64,000 bases of DNA. It comes from Mucilaginibacter roseus (lineage in GTDB: Bacteria; Bacteroidota; Bacteroidia; Sphingobacteriales; Sphingobacteriaceae). Under the pieces are notes generated by a model. That model ran no database searches, was not told where the DNA came from, and was given only the letters and a program-made list of their open reading frames with translations. The stretch's first letter is position 1. Each line of letters opens with the position of its first letter. Location: positions 558,001 through 622,000 of the forward strand of contig NZ_JAJPWV010000001.1 in the NCBI RefSeq assembly GCF_021215455.1, in the 5' to 3' direction. The position numbers were made by a program, and so were the translations under genes. Shown here piece after piece: positions 35,588 through 44,279 of this stretch.

Positions 35588-36802
35588 ATGAGCATAAGCG
35601 ACAGCATACAAAACGGTGATATTGTTATTGTAGGGCAGCAACCCTGGGATGTTGAGATAGGCAGTAATTGCAAAAATCTGGCCCTTGAGTTCAGCAAGCA
35701 CAACCGGGTGCTGTATGTCAACTCGCCGCTTGATCGTATCACCCTGTACAAACAAAAGCACGATCCGAAAGTGCAGAAGCGCATTGATGTGATCAACGGC
35801 AAAACAGAAGGGTTGGTTACACTACAGGATAACCTATGGAACCTTTATCCCGACCAAATGATCGAGTCCATTAACTGGGTGCGTGGCAACTTTATTTACG
35901 ACGTACTAAATAAGATCAATAACAGGCGCTTTGCAGCATCCATCAGCAAGGCAATAAAGCGTTTGGGTTTTAAGGACGTCATTTTGTTTAATGACAACGA
36001 TATGTTCCGTAGCTTTTACCTCAAAGAGCTATTGCAGCCCGATGTAAGCATTTACTACTCGCGCGATTACATGCTGTATGTGGATTACTGGAAACGCCAC
36101 GGCGAACGTATTGAACCTTTAATCATCAAAAAAAGCGATTTGTGTGTGGCTAACTCCACTTACCTGGCCAGTTATTGCGGCAGGTATAATCCCAACTCTT
36201 TTTACGTAGGGCAGGGTTGTGATCTGGAGATGTTTACTAACCAAACCGGTCTGCCTGTTCCTGATGATTTGAAAAACATCGCAAAACCGATTATCGGTTA
36301 CGTCGGCGCGCTGCAGAGCATCAGGCTTGATATTGATTTGCTAGCCCATATTGCCAACACCAAACCCGATTGGAGCATTGTTTTAGTTGGCCCGGAGGAC
36401 AACGAGTTCCAGGCCAGCAGTCTCCACGGCATCCCTAACATCCATTTTTTAGGGCCGAAACCGGGTACCATGCTTCCAGCTTATATTAATGCTTTTGATG
36501 TATGCCTCAATCCGCAAAAAGTAAACCAGGTAACGATAGGGAACTATCCGCGTAAAATTGATGAATATTTAGCAATGGGTAAACCCACGGTAGCTACCCG
36601 GACAGAGGCCATGAGTGTTTTTGAGCAGCACACTTATTTGTGCGATACCAAAGAGGATTACGTGAATGCAATCCAAAAGGCTTTAGCCAAAGATTCGCCC
36701 CAGAAGCAACAGGAGCGGGTTGCCTTCGCGTCAACCCATACCTGGGAAAATAACGTGAAAGAAATTTATAAGGCCATTAATACGGTAAAAGCCGGCAATT
36801 AA
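35588..36802 (+). CDS. Glycosyltransferase (GT-B fold, TuaH/GT4-like)
   Basis: The protein has 404 residues. The N-terminal Rossmann part has DIVIVGQQPWDVEIGSNCKNLA and the C-terminal part has IIGYVGAL, WSIVLVGPED, PGTMLPAYINAFDVCLNP and YPRKIDEYLAMGKPTVAT. This places it with GT4-like retaining enzymes, similar to TuaH or WbuB-like proteins. There is no membrane helix. The 3' end overlaps the convergent gene by 4 nt. Confidence 0.85.
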   Translation: MSISDSIQNGDIVIVGQQPWDVEIGSNCKNLALEFSKHNRVLYVNSPLDRITLYKQKHDPKVQKRIDVINGKTEGLVTLQDNLWNLYPDQMIESINWVRGNFIYDVLNKINNRRFAASISKAIKRLGFKDVILFNDNDMFRSFYLKELLQPDVSIYYSRDYMLYVDYWKRHGERIEPLIIKKSDLCVANSTYLASYCGRYNPNSFYVGQGCDLEMFTNQTGLPVPDDLKNIAKPIIGYVGALQSIRLDIDLLAHIANTKPDWSIVLVGPEDNEFQASSLHGIPNIHFLGPKPGTMLPAYINAFDVCLNPQKVNQVTIGNYPRKIDEYLAMGKPTVATRTEAMSVFEQHTYLCDTKEDYVNAIQKALAKDSPQKQQERVAFASTHTWENNVKEIYKAINTVKAGN

Positions 36803-37569
36803 TCGCGCTTGGTTTTAAAGGTTGCCAAGTCGTAATTGTGTTTGATGTTGCGATAGATCATCCGTGCGAACGCGATAAAGGGATTGGTGCTCTGCCTGAA
36901 ATCGCTGCGAGTCATGGTTGATGGTTCGTCATCCGGGTTAACCTGGTCAAACAAACCTTTAAAGTCTTCGTAAAAAATAGCTTTCCCTTTATTTTTCAGG
37001 AACGACATCGCCATCAGGAATTCTGTACGGTCGCCTTTTATACCCTCTGCATAGCGCCCGAATTTGTTGAAAAAAGAGGTACGGCGAAGGTGCGGGTGAT
37101 CGCTATATACGTGGAATTTGCGGTATCCGGGTTTCCAAACGCTGAACATCATCTCTGAAAAGCCTTTTCGCAATGGTTTTAAGTAAGGATACTTGAAGTA
37201 GGCATAAAAGCGGGCCATATCCAGATCAGGGCGCTCGTTTAACAGATCAAGCGCATCCTGCAGGTGTTCGGCATAACCCGGAAACGGATCAAAATCTTCC
37301 TGAACATACAGTGTGTATGGAGTAGTTACCGCATCCTGCCCCTTATTTATATTGTTACCCAAGCCCCGGTTTTTTGGCGTTGTGATTAGCCGGAAATTAT
37401 AAGTAACGGCAAGTTCCCGCAAACGGTCGAGATGCTCCGGGCGGCTGCCGTCGTCAGATACTACGATATCCGCAAAGTTGATGTTTTGGTTAGCAAAGGC
37501 CTGCAACAAACGCTGTAGCGATTGGCTGCGGTTATAATGCGTTACAAGCAGGGTAATAGTATTAAACAT
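36799..37569 (-). CDS. Glycosyltransferase family 2 (duplicate 1)
   Basis: The 256-residue GT-A fold begins TLLVTHYNRSQSLQRLL, has VVSDDGSRPEHLDRL for the nucleotide-sugar site, TPKNRGLGNNINKGQDAVTTPYTLYVQEDFDP with an acidic pair at the metal site, and a C-terminal DEPSTMTRSDFRQS. It is strongly similar to the neighbour at 37575-38369, from which it is separated by 5 nt. It is read against the main locus direction. Its tail overlaps the TuaH-like gene by 4 nt. Confidence 0.85.
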   Translation of the reverse strand: MFNTITLLVTHYNRSQSLQRLLQAFANQNINFADIVVSDDGSRPEHLDRLRELAVTYNFRLITTPKNRGLGNNINKGQDAVTTPYTLYVQEDFDPFPGYAEHLQDALDLLNERPDLDMARFYAYFKYPYLKPLRKGFSEMMFSVWKPGYRKFHVYSDHPHLRRTSFFNKFGRYAEGIKGDRTEFLMAMSFLKNKGKAIFYEDFKGLFDQVNPDDEPSTMTRSDFRQSTNPFIAFARMIYRNIKHNYDLATFKTKRD

Positions 37570-37574
37570 ACGGG

Positions 37575-38369
37575 CTATACTTTCTTAAATAACACATCAT
37601 AAGTCCACTTCAATAACTTGAATTGCAGGTATACTGCCCTGGCGGCAAGCGCAAGCGGGTTTTTACTTTCGCGCCACGAAGCACGGTTCATGGTGCTCGG
37701 CTCGTCCGACGAATTTTTTTGATAAAACAAGTCGGTGAAGCGATCAAAGAATATGCCTTTGCCCTTATTTTGTATAAATGATAATGCCATACGGTATTCG
37801 GTCAAATCACCTTTAATTCCTTCAGGGTAACGGCCAAATTTTTGCAAAAAGTTACTTCGCCGCAAATGAGGGTGATCGCTGTAAACGTAAAATTTAAGGT
37901 GATTGTTTTTTAACGGCGATGCAGAAAATTTCATTTCCGAAAAGCCCTTGTTATACGGTTTGGTGTAAGGGTATTTAAAGTAGGCGTAAAAGCGCGCTAT
38001 ATCCAATGCCGGTTCGGTCTCAAAAAAATGCAGGGCATCTTTAAAGTGCGTGGCAAATATTTCTTTTGGCTCAAAATCCTCCTGAACGTATAGGGTATAA
38101 GGTGTTTGCACGGCGTCCTGTCCTTTATTAATGTTATTACCCAAGCCCCGGTTTTTCGGTGTGGTAACCAGGCGATAATTATAATCGGGCTGCATGGCTA
38201 CCAGTTTTTCAAGATGCTCGGGGCGGCTGCCATCGTCAGATACCACAATGTCGCCAAAAGTTATGCCCTGGGCTTTGAAAGCGTCAAGCAAACGTTCCAG
38301 CGAGCGGCTGCGGTTGTAGTGGGTAACCAGCAAGGTAACATCCTTAAAATGCAAATCAGCAGTAGTCAT
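37575..38369 (-). CDS. Glycosyltransferase family 2 (duplicate 2)
   Basis: This 264-residue paralogue of the preceding gene shares VTLLVTHYNRSRSLERLL, DIVVSDDGSRPEHLEKL, TPKNRGLGNNINKGQDAV and SSDEPSTMNRASW, and the conserved SDHPHLRR and P-E-G-I-K-G-D motifs. It is the first gene of a two-gene minus-strand operon set inside a plus-strand locus. The tandem copies may add the same sugar at two positions, or one may be redundant. Confidence 0.85.
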   Translation of the reverse strand: MTTADLHFKDVTLLVTHYNRSRSLERLLDAFKAQGITFGDIVVSDDGSRPEHLEKLVAMQPDYNYRLVTTPKNRGLGNNINKGQDAVQTPYTLYVQEDFEPKEIFATHFKDALHFFETEPALDIARFYAYFKYPYTKPYNKGFSEMKFSASPLKNNHLKFYVYSDHPHLRRSNFLQKFGRYPEGIKGDLTEYRMALSFIQNKGKGIFFDRFTDLFYQKNSSDEPSTMNRASWRESKNPLALAARAVYLQFKLLKWTYDVLFKKV

Positions 38370-38494
38370 ACAATCTTTTACGCAATTTATAACGTATAAG
38401 GTTTATAATTGCTTTGTTTATTTTTATAAGCTAATATGCAATAAAAACATGTTTTACCAATAGGTGTTTTACAACCACTGTATATCAACCATTC

Positions 38495-39832
38495 ATGCTA
38501 AACAAACTACTGGCCGTTATTAAAAATAAGCATTTCCTGTCGCTGGCAGGCAACATTATCATGTCTGGCCTGGGTATGCTTACAACAGCCATCATTTACC
38601 GCTCACTTACACTTGCCGAGGTTGGTATATGGGTTATTTTTCAAACAACTATCCTTTTTGTTGATACCTTTCGTTCAGGTTTCCTTACAACGGCCTTTAT
38701 TAAATTTTATGCAGGCGCCACACCCGAACGTGCCGCCGAAGTGGTAGGCTCAACCTGGTATATTGCCTTAGGCATAACCGGTACGTTGATTTTACTTAAC
38801 CTGCCGGTATTGTTTTTTATGGAGTATATTCAGGATGGGGGGTATATTCTGTTTCTCAAGTACTTTGGGTTGACTTATATTTTATCATTGCCTTGGTTTA
38901 TAGCGAGTTGTGTGCTGCAAGGCGAGCAGCGGTTTGACCGGCTGTTATATGTGCGCTTTGTTAACCAGGGTAGCTTTATATTAATTGTTGTATTGTTGCT
39001 GATATTTGGTAAAGCCAGCCTGCTCACCGTGTTATATGCTTACCTGGCATCGCACGGCATAACCAGTCTGTATACGCTGCTTATGCGTTGGACGAGGTTA
39101 AATACCCTGGGTAAGCGCACCAAAGAAACCACGCTTACCATATTTAACTTTGGTAAATTCAGCGTGGGTACAACGCTCAGTTCAAACATGTTCCGCCTGT
39201 CTGACGTGGCCATTATTAATCATTTTTTGGGCGCTGCACCCGTGGCGATATACAACCTTGGCCAAACGCTTATGCAACTGGTAGAGATACCCTTACGCAG
39301 CTTTGCTGCCACGGGTATGCCATCGCTGTCAGCCGCTTATAATCAAAACAGCCGCAGCGAGGTGATCTATATCATGAAAAAGTACATCGGCCTGATTACC
39401 GTAGTGCTTATACCTGCCGCTATTGTTGCCGTGTTGCTTGCCGATGTGCCTATTTACTTAATAGGTGGTGGTAAGTATGTAGGTACTGAGGCCGCAAACG
39501 TTTTCCGCCTGTTTATGACCTTTGCTTTGCTTTACCCGGCCGATCGTTTTTTCGCGCTTACGCTGGATGTGATACACAAGCCCAAGATTAATTTTTACAA
39601 GGTACTGGCGATGCTCGCCGCCAACATCATTTTTGATATACTGGGCGTAATGCTGTTTAAGAGTATTTATGGTATAGCGATAGCCACCGTATTCCCAACG
39701 CTTATAGCTGTAATAGTAGGTTACATCGCCCTTAACCGTTATCATAAATTCCCTTTTTTGAGTGTTTATGAATTGGGCGTGAGCGAGGCTAAGATATATT
39801 TGACGCAGATAAAGCAAAAGATCAGGCGTTAA
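38495..39832 (+). CDS. Oligosaccharide flippase (Wzx-like, MATE-like fold)
   Basis: The protein has 445 residues and about twelve to fourteen hydrophobic segments. It starts HFLSLAGNIIMSGLGMLTTAIIYRSLTLAEVGIWVIFQT, typical of polysaccharide flippases. The mid-section LSDVAIINHFLGAAPVAIYNLGQTL is the usual second half. It moves lipid-linked units across the inner membrane. It is divergent from the duplicated glycosyltransferases, with a 125-nt gap that should hold promoters for both. Confidence 0.85.
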   Translation: MLNKLLAVIKNKHFLSLAGNIIMSGLGMLTTAIIYRSLTLAEVGIWVIFQTTILFVDTFRSGFLTTAFIKFYAGATPERAAEVVGSTWYIALGITGTLILLNLPVLFFMEYIQDGGYILFLKYFGLTYILSLPWFIASCVLQGEQRFDRLLYVRFVNQGSFILIVVLLLIFGKASLLTVLYAYLASHGITSLYTLLMRWTRLNTLGKRTKETTLTIFNFGKFSVGTTLSSNMFRLSDVAIINHFLGAAPVAIYNLGQTLMQLVEIPLRSFAATGMPSLSAAYNQNSRSEVIYIMKKYIGLITVVLIPAAIVAVLLADVPIYLIGGGKYVGTEAANVFRLFMTFALLYPADRFFALTLDVIHKPKINFYKVLAMLAANIIFDILGVMLFKSIYGIAIATVFPTLIAVIVGYIALNRYHKFPFLSVYELGVSEAKIYLTQIKQKIRR

Positions 39833-39903
39833 TACCGTGAACTAAAATTTATGAAATAGTTAATTTGCGTATCATTACGGGCATATGCTACGTAAAACGG
39901 TTA

Positions 39904-40743
39904 ATGAAGCTGGCTCATTTAATACTTGCTCATAATCATCCTGAACAGCTGGAACGCCTTATAAATAAACTGGCGCATCCGGATGCCGACGTTTACGTGC
40001 ACATTGATGCAAAGGTGAACTTGCGACCTTTTGAAAATTTAAGAAGTATAAAAAATGTATATTTTATAACTAACCGTATTAAGATATATTGGGGTGCCTT
40101 TAATATGGTTGAGGCAACCGTTAACAGCCTTAAGCAGATAATAAATAGTGGGAATTATAACTACATTAACCTGCTTAGCGGGCACGATTATCCGCTACAG
40201 CCGGCAAATGAGTTTTTAGAATATTTGCGCATTAATCCCGGCAAAGCTTTTATGAGTTCGCTGGTTGCTGAAACCGATTGTCGGGATCTGCTGCCACGGA
40301 TTGAAAAATATTACCTCGATAACTATCGCTTCCCGATGCGGTATAGGGCGCAGCGGTTAATTAACCGCATTTTACCACGACGCAAAATGCCCGGCAACAT
40401 GGTATTGGTAGGCCGCTCGCAATGGTTCACCTTAAGTATTGAGTGCATTGATTTCATATTAAAGTATTGGGATGCGCACCCTGCCTTCCGCCGGTTTATG
40501 ACCTTTACCTGGGGGCCCGATGAGTTTATTTTTCAGACTATTTTATACAACTCGCCTTTGCGCGATAAAATGGTGAACGATGATTTGAGGTATATCGATT
40601 GGTCGGCCGGGGGCAAAAACCCTAAAACACTCACAATGGACGATGCTGACAAATTGCTTGAATCTAAAAAATTCTTCGCCCGCAAGTTTGATGTACAACG
40701 GCATCCCGATGTGCTTGATTATATCGATAAACACCTGCTTTGA
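39904..40743 (+). CDS. Core-2/I-branching-type glycosyltransferase (GT14)
   Basis: The protein has 279 residues from the ATG at 39904; a TTG at 39865 would add 13 residues of poor sequence. Motifs of the GT14 branching family are LAHLILAHNHPEQLERL, VYVHIDAKV, YWGAFNMVEATV, INLLSGHDYPLQP, GRSQWFTLS and FTWGPDEFIFQT. It likely adds GlcNAc or xylose as a branch on the polymer. It is convergent with the HATPase gene. Confidence 0.85.
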   Translation: MKLAHLILAHNHPEQLERLINKLAHPDADVYVHIDAKVNLRPFENLRSIKNVYFITNRIKIYWGAFNMVEATVNSLKQIINSGNYNYINLLSGHDYPLQPANEFLEYLRINPGKAFMSSLVAETDCRDLLPRIEKYYLDNYRFPMRYRAQRLINRILPRRKMPGNMVLVGRSQWFTLSIECIDFILKYWDAHPAFRRFMTFTWGPDEFIFQTILYNSPLRDKMVNDDLRYIDWSAGGKNPKTLTMDDADKLLESKKFFARKFDVQRHPDVLDYIDKHLL

Positions 40744-40751
40744 CGCGCTAT

Positions 40752-41288
40752 TTAAGCACTGGGCAGTTTAATAACGGCAGTAAATAAGTTAAGTCTGTTC
40801 TCCGCATTATAATGATAAGTAAACTCATCGGCACATTTGGCAATTATCAATAAACCAAAGTGCTCGGTTACGCTTTCAATGTCGGGAATTTCGTCATCTG
40901 TACATTCTTCAATGCTAAAGCTAACGTTGTGTTCGCCGGTATAGTTGGCAAACAGGCGGCACATAATATCGTAACTCAACTGTACCTTACCTGCAACCGG
41001 GCCTGGCTTGCCAAAGGTTACCGGCGGGCCGCTATCGTATTTTTGTATAATGATGTGGCTGCTATCAATATCAACCAGCAGATTTACCGTATTGGCGTGA
41101 GAATGTTTAAAGCCATTGGTTAACAACTCGGTGGTGATGGATTTTACTTTAAAATGCAGCTCATAGTTTTCAACTAATGACGCGCCGGTACTATCTTCCA
41201 AAAAAGCCAGCACCTGCTTTAACGATGGTGTTAATACCAGGCTATCATTTAAAAATATAAACTCTTTACGGGTGGTTGTTATACGCAT
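40752..41288 (-). CDS. HATPase-type ATP-binding regulator (RsbW/SpoIIAB-like)
   Basis: The protein has 178 residues. The N-box SITTELLTNGFKHSHANTVNLLV and a G-box-like YDSGPP point to the GHKL fold of partner-switching kinases. There is no phosphoacceptor His and no sensor domain. In partner switching it phosphorylates the STAS protein on Ser, which breaks its hold on a target. It is the last gene of the four-gene operon, 1 nt after the STAS gene. The target in this locus is not known. Confidence 0.7.
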   Translation of the reverse strand: MRITTTRKEFIFLNDSLVLTPSLKQVLAFLEDSTGASLVENYELHFKVKSITTELLTNGFKHSHANTVNLLVDIDSSHIIIQKYDSGPPVTFGKPGPVAGKVQLSYDIMCRLFANYTGEHNVSFSIEECTDDEIPDIESVTEHFGLLIIAKCADEFTYHYNAENRLNLFTAVIKLPSA

Positions 41289-41289
41289 T

Positions 41290-41625
41290 TTATATTGCGG
41301 TGGCTTCGGTCAGGTTTTTATAAATTTTAAATACTTTATCCAATCGGATCAGGCTGAAAAGGTTGTGAATATCGGGTTTTAATCCGACAAGTAAAATATC
41401 ATTTTTAGAGGCAATAGCATGTTTTAATGATGATACAAGCGCTCCTAAAAACGAGCTGTCCATATAACTGATGCTGCTTAGATCGAGTACAACTTTCTTG
41501 TTGTGCTCATCGATAAAAGCAATCAGTTCGGCTTTAAATTTCTCAGAATTATTCAGATTAGCCTCTGTAACGTTGCTTTTAAGGGATACATAGCTATCGG
41601 TAACATTTTCAATATCGATCATCAT
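41290..41625 (-). CDS. STAS-domain anti-anti-sigma-type protein
   Basis: The 111-residue single STAS domain has VVLDLSSISYMDSSFLGALVSSLKHA, where the Ser after Asp in MDSS is the usual phosphorylation site. Two adjacent ATG codons (41625, 41622) are possible starts; the first overlaps the phosphatase stop by 4 nt. It is a switch protein between the HATPase and the SpoIIE-type phosphatase. Confidence 0.85.
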   Translation of the reverse strand: MMIDIENVTDSYVSLKSNVTEANLNNSEKFKAELIAFIDEHNKKVVLDLSSISYMDSSFLGALVSSLKHAIASKNDILLVGLKPDIHNLFSLIRLDKVFKIYKNLTEATAI

Positions 41626-42764
41626 AACGTTCTTACAATATTTATTATGCTCTGATCATCCACAACAATGTCAGGGCTTAGGTTAAAAAGCTGTTGTTTT
41701 ATTTCTTCAAAGCTAATGCCAGCTGTGAGCAGTTCGCTTAATTTATACTTAAAATTTTCGTAGTCGGTTTTAATCTTACCATTGTCAGCAACGTCAATCA
41801 TGCCGTCAGTAAAAATAAAAAGCTGGTCTGTAGGGTTTAAAACCAATTGTTGTTCAGTATAACTAACACCTGCAAACATGCCGAGTAATAATCCGTCCGT
41901 AGTTACCTGCTGCAATTGCTGTGTATTGGCATTATAGTGTAACAGCGGCAAATCGCCTGCACCGGCGTAGGTAATTAGGCCGCTCTCGGTATCAATCAGC
42001 ACTAATGATAAGCTGGAGAGTATGTCCTGCAACACATCGTCAAGGCAAATAATGCTGTTTACTTTCTGCAATATATTTGCCGGCGAAAACTCATTACTTA
42101 ACGTAGCAAACCTCACTGCCGAGCGCACGTAACTCAGGTAGCCAAAGGTAAAGTACCAGGCCATCCATTTTTTACCCATAATATCGCCAAGCACCACGTA
42201 GGTATAACGCTTATCAACCTGTATAAAGTCAATAAAGTCGCCGCCCGGCACGTCATTATATGGGCGGTGCCAAAAGTTAATATCATAGCCGGTTATTTCC
42301 GGCTTCTTTTGCGGTATCGATTTGATGTTTAGTGCCTTTGCTGCATTCTGTACCTCAAGTGTTGATAGCTCGCGCTGTTTATTTACGGTGAGTAATATGT
42401 TATTAAGTTTGGATATGATTACATTGATGGGCGTATCTTTTATAATAAAGTCAATAGCCTGCAAATCAAGCCCCTGCTCAATAGTTTCTTTATCGCTTAA
42501 CGAGGTCAGAAATACGAAGGGGATATCCCTGAACATTTCCAGTTCCATCAGCTTTTGCCTGAACTCGATACCATTCATACCCGGCATCTCGTAGTCTGAC
42601 AGAATAATGTCGGGAATATCGGTACTTAGCTTTTCTATAGCGCTTGCTGCCGACATGGCGGTTACGCATTCCCAACCGGTTTTTTTCAAAGCCTGTACCA
42701 TGATGTTTAAAAACAACAGGTTATCATCAACCAAAAGAATCTTGTTTTCTTTAGCCTGTGTCAT
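41622..42764 (-). CDS. Receiver-SpoIIE phosphatase (RsbU-like response regulator)
   Basis: The protein has 380 residues. The receiver (about 8-125) has LVDDN, the phospho-Asp in ILSDYEMPG, and a Lys in IIKDTP. The C-terminal PP2C/SpoIIE domain (about 165-380) shows DVPGGDFIDF and LGDIMGKKWMAWY, the metal-binding motifs, and IFTDGMID. A kinase would set its activity through the receiver, and it would dephosphorylate the STAS partner. It abuts the membrane protein gene upstream (no gap) and overlaps STAS by 4 nt. Confidence 0.9.
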   Translation of the reverse strand: MTQAKENKILLVDDNLLFLNIMVQALKKTGWECVTAMSAASAIEKLSTDIPDIILSDYEMPGMNGIEFRQKLMELEMFRDIPFVFLTSLSDKETIEQGLDLQAIDFIIKDTPINVIISKLNNILLTVNKQRELSTLEVQNAAKALNIKSIPQKKPEITGYDINFWHRPYNDVPGGDFIDFIQVDKRYTYVVLGDIMGKKWMAWYFTFGYLSYVRSAVRFATLSNEFSPANILQKVNSIICLDDVLQDILSSLSLVLIDTESGLITYAGAGDLPLLHYNANTQQLQQVTTDGLLLGMFAGVSYTEQQLVLNPTDQLFIFTDGMIDVADNGKIKTDYENFKYKLSELLTAGISFEEIKQQLFNLSPDIVVDDQSIINIVRTL

Positions 42765-43301
42765 TTACTTTTGGGTACCGGGGAATTTAAATATTGATTT
42801 AATAAGCAAATATATGCCCGAAAGTACAATTAACGATGATATCAGATCCATAATCGTGATACCATCGTTAGGATTAAAGTAAAAAATGGTGTAAATCTCA
42901 AAATCGGGCGGGGCCGGCAACACAATCATGGCCAACCCGAGTGTAATGAGTACCAGGCTAATCACCATCAGTACGATGTTTGCGCCCTTTTCGGCACGGA
43001 TATATTTTTTAGAGGATTCGCTATCAAACTGGTGCGATGATAAAAGTATGCTGAACTCATCCAGCAAGTCATCTCTTGAGGCGTTCTCCGTATCAATTTG
43101 TCTTAGCGCGTCAATACCGGTTTCGCCATGTGCCGAGTTTTCAATAGCACTATTCAGTTTTTGTTGAATATCGCGGGCCTTATCGCTGTCAATATTGGTT
43201 TCAGCAAGCAGGGCAATCAGTTCATCAAGTTTTTGGTTGATGGCCTGTTCGTCGGGCTGATCATTTTGACTGTTATTTATATTACTAACTTGGTCGCTCA
43301 A
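42765..43301 (-). CDS. Two-helix membrane protein of the partner-switching operon
   Basis: The protein has 178 residues from a TTG start at 43301; no upstream ATG is available. The first 105 residues are acidic and helical (INQKLDELIALLAETNIDSDKARDIQQKL). Two membrane helices follow, at about 108-130 and 150-170, with a short loop between. The family is unknown. The gene ends exactly at the start of the receiver-phosphatase, so it is translationally tied to it and may anchor or sense for the module. Confidence 0.65.
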   Translation of the reverse strand: MSDQVSNINNSQNDQPDEQAINQKLDELIALLAETNIDSDKARDIQQKLNSAIENSAHGETGIDALRQIDTENASRDDLLDEFSILLSSHQFDSESSKKYIRAEKGANIVLMVISLVLITLGLAMIVLPAPPDFEIYTIFYFNPNDGITIMDLISSLIVLSGIYLLIKSIFKFPGTQK

Positions 43302-43328
43302 TTTAAATTGATAATTTCAAAAACACTA

Positions 43329-43357
43329 TTGACATTAAACCGTACAAAGGTTATAAT
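43329..43357 (+). promoter_or_regulatory. E. coli-type consensus promoter TTGACA-N17-TATAAT
   Basis: Perfect TTGACA (43329-43334) and TATAAT (43352-43357) are separated by 17 nt, and the ATG at 43362 lies 5 nt further. The predicted start would be at or just inside the ATG, giving a leaderless or near-leaderless mRNA. In this phylum the usual motif is different, so function is uncertain. Confidence 0.4.
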
Positions 43358-43361
43358 TTGA

Positions 43362-44276
43362 ATGAAACGCGTATCAATAATAACCGTCAATTACAATCAA
43401 AGTTTGGTTACAGAGGATCTATTGGCCTCTATCAGTTCAACAAACACTTATCCGGCTATTGAAATTATAGTTGTTGATAACGGTAGCGCCATCAACCCGG
43501 TGCCTGCATGGACAACCCTTTATACGGATGTAAGATTTATACGCTCTGATGAAAATTTAGGTTTTGCCGGTGGTAATAATATAGGCATAGCCGCTTCAAC
43601 AGGCGATTACCTGTTCCTGGTGAATAATGATACGGAGTTTACAGCAGGCTTAATTGAAACGCTGGTTAAAACATTGGATGATAATAGTAAGGTAGGCATG
43701 GTATCGCCTAAGATACGCTACTTTGATGAGCCTGATACCTTGCAATACATGGGCTTTACGCCGATGAATTACTATACTGCCCGCAATAATTCTATCGGTC
43801 AGTTTGAAGTTGATAAAGGGCAATACGATAATTTGACAGGCCCTACAGGTTACGCACATGGTGCCGCCATGATGCTGCGCCGCGAATGCATTGATAGGGC
43901 GGGTTTAATGGCCGACCATTTTTTTCTGTATTATGAAGAACTGGATTGGTGCGACCGTATAAATCGGGCAGGCTATGAAATATGGCTGAATACCGGCGCG
44001 CTGATTTATCATAAGGAGTCGGTATCAGTAGGGCGGGTAAGCGCGCTTAAAGAATATTTTATGAACCGCAACCGCATCTTGTTTATCCGGCGGAACGCGC
44101 CGTTAACCGCGCGGATAGTGTTTTACCTGTTCTTTTTGCTGATAGTAACGCCCCGCAACATCATCAGATACATTAAAACCGGCCATGCCGATTTTATAAA
44201 ATGGCTTTTTAAGGCCATATGGTGGAATATTACCCGAAGTAAAAACAGTACTTATTTAGGTTATCCTTTAAAATAA
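43362..44276 (+). CDS. Glycosyltransferase family 2 (rhamnosyltransferase-like)
   Basis: The protein has 304 residues. Motifs are VSIITVNYNQSLVTEDLL, IIVVDNGSA, ENLGFAGGNNIGI, YLFLVNNDTEF, GAAMMLRRECIDRAG, the catalytic acidic segment FLYYEELDWCDRI and KESVSVGR. This set is typical of the WbbL/rhamnosyltransferase subgroup. A C-terminal hydrophobic stretch (about 250-270) suggests membrane association. It lies 3 nt before the next GT2 gene. Confidence 0.88.
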   Translation: MKRVSIITVNYNQSLVTEDLLASISSTNTYPAIEIIVVDNGSAINPVPAWTTLYTDVRFIRSDENLGFAGGNNIGIAASTGDYLFLVNNDTEFTAGLIETLVKTLDDNSKVGMVSPKIRYFDEPDTLQYMGFTPMNYYTARNNSIGQFEVDKGQYDNLTGPTGYAHGAAMMLRRECIDRAGLMADHFFLYYEELDWCDRINRAGYEIWLNTGALIYHKESVSVGRVSALKEYFMNRNRILFIRRNAPLTARIVFYLFFLLIVTPRNIIRYIKTGHADFIKWLFKAIWWNITRSKNSTYLGYPLK

Positions 44277-44279
44277 TAT

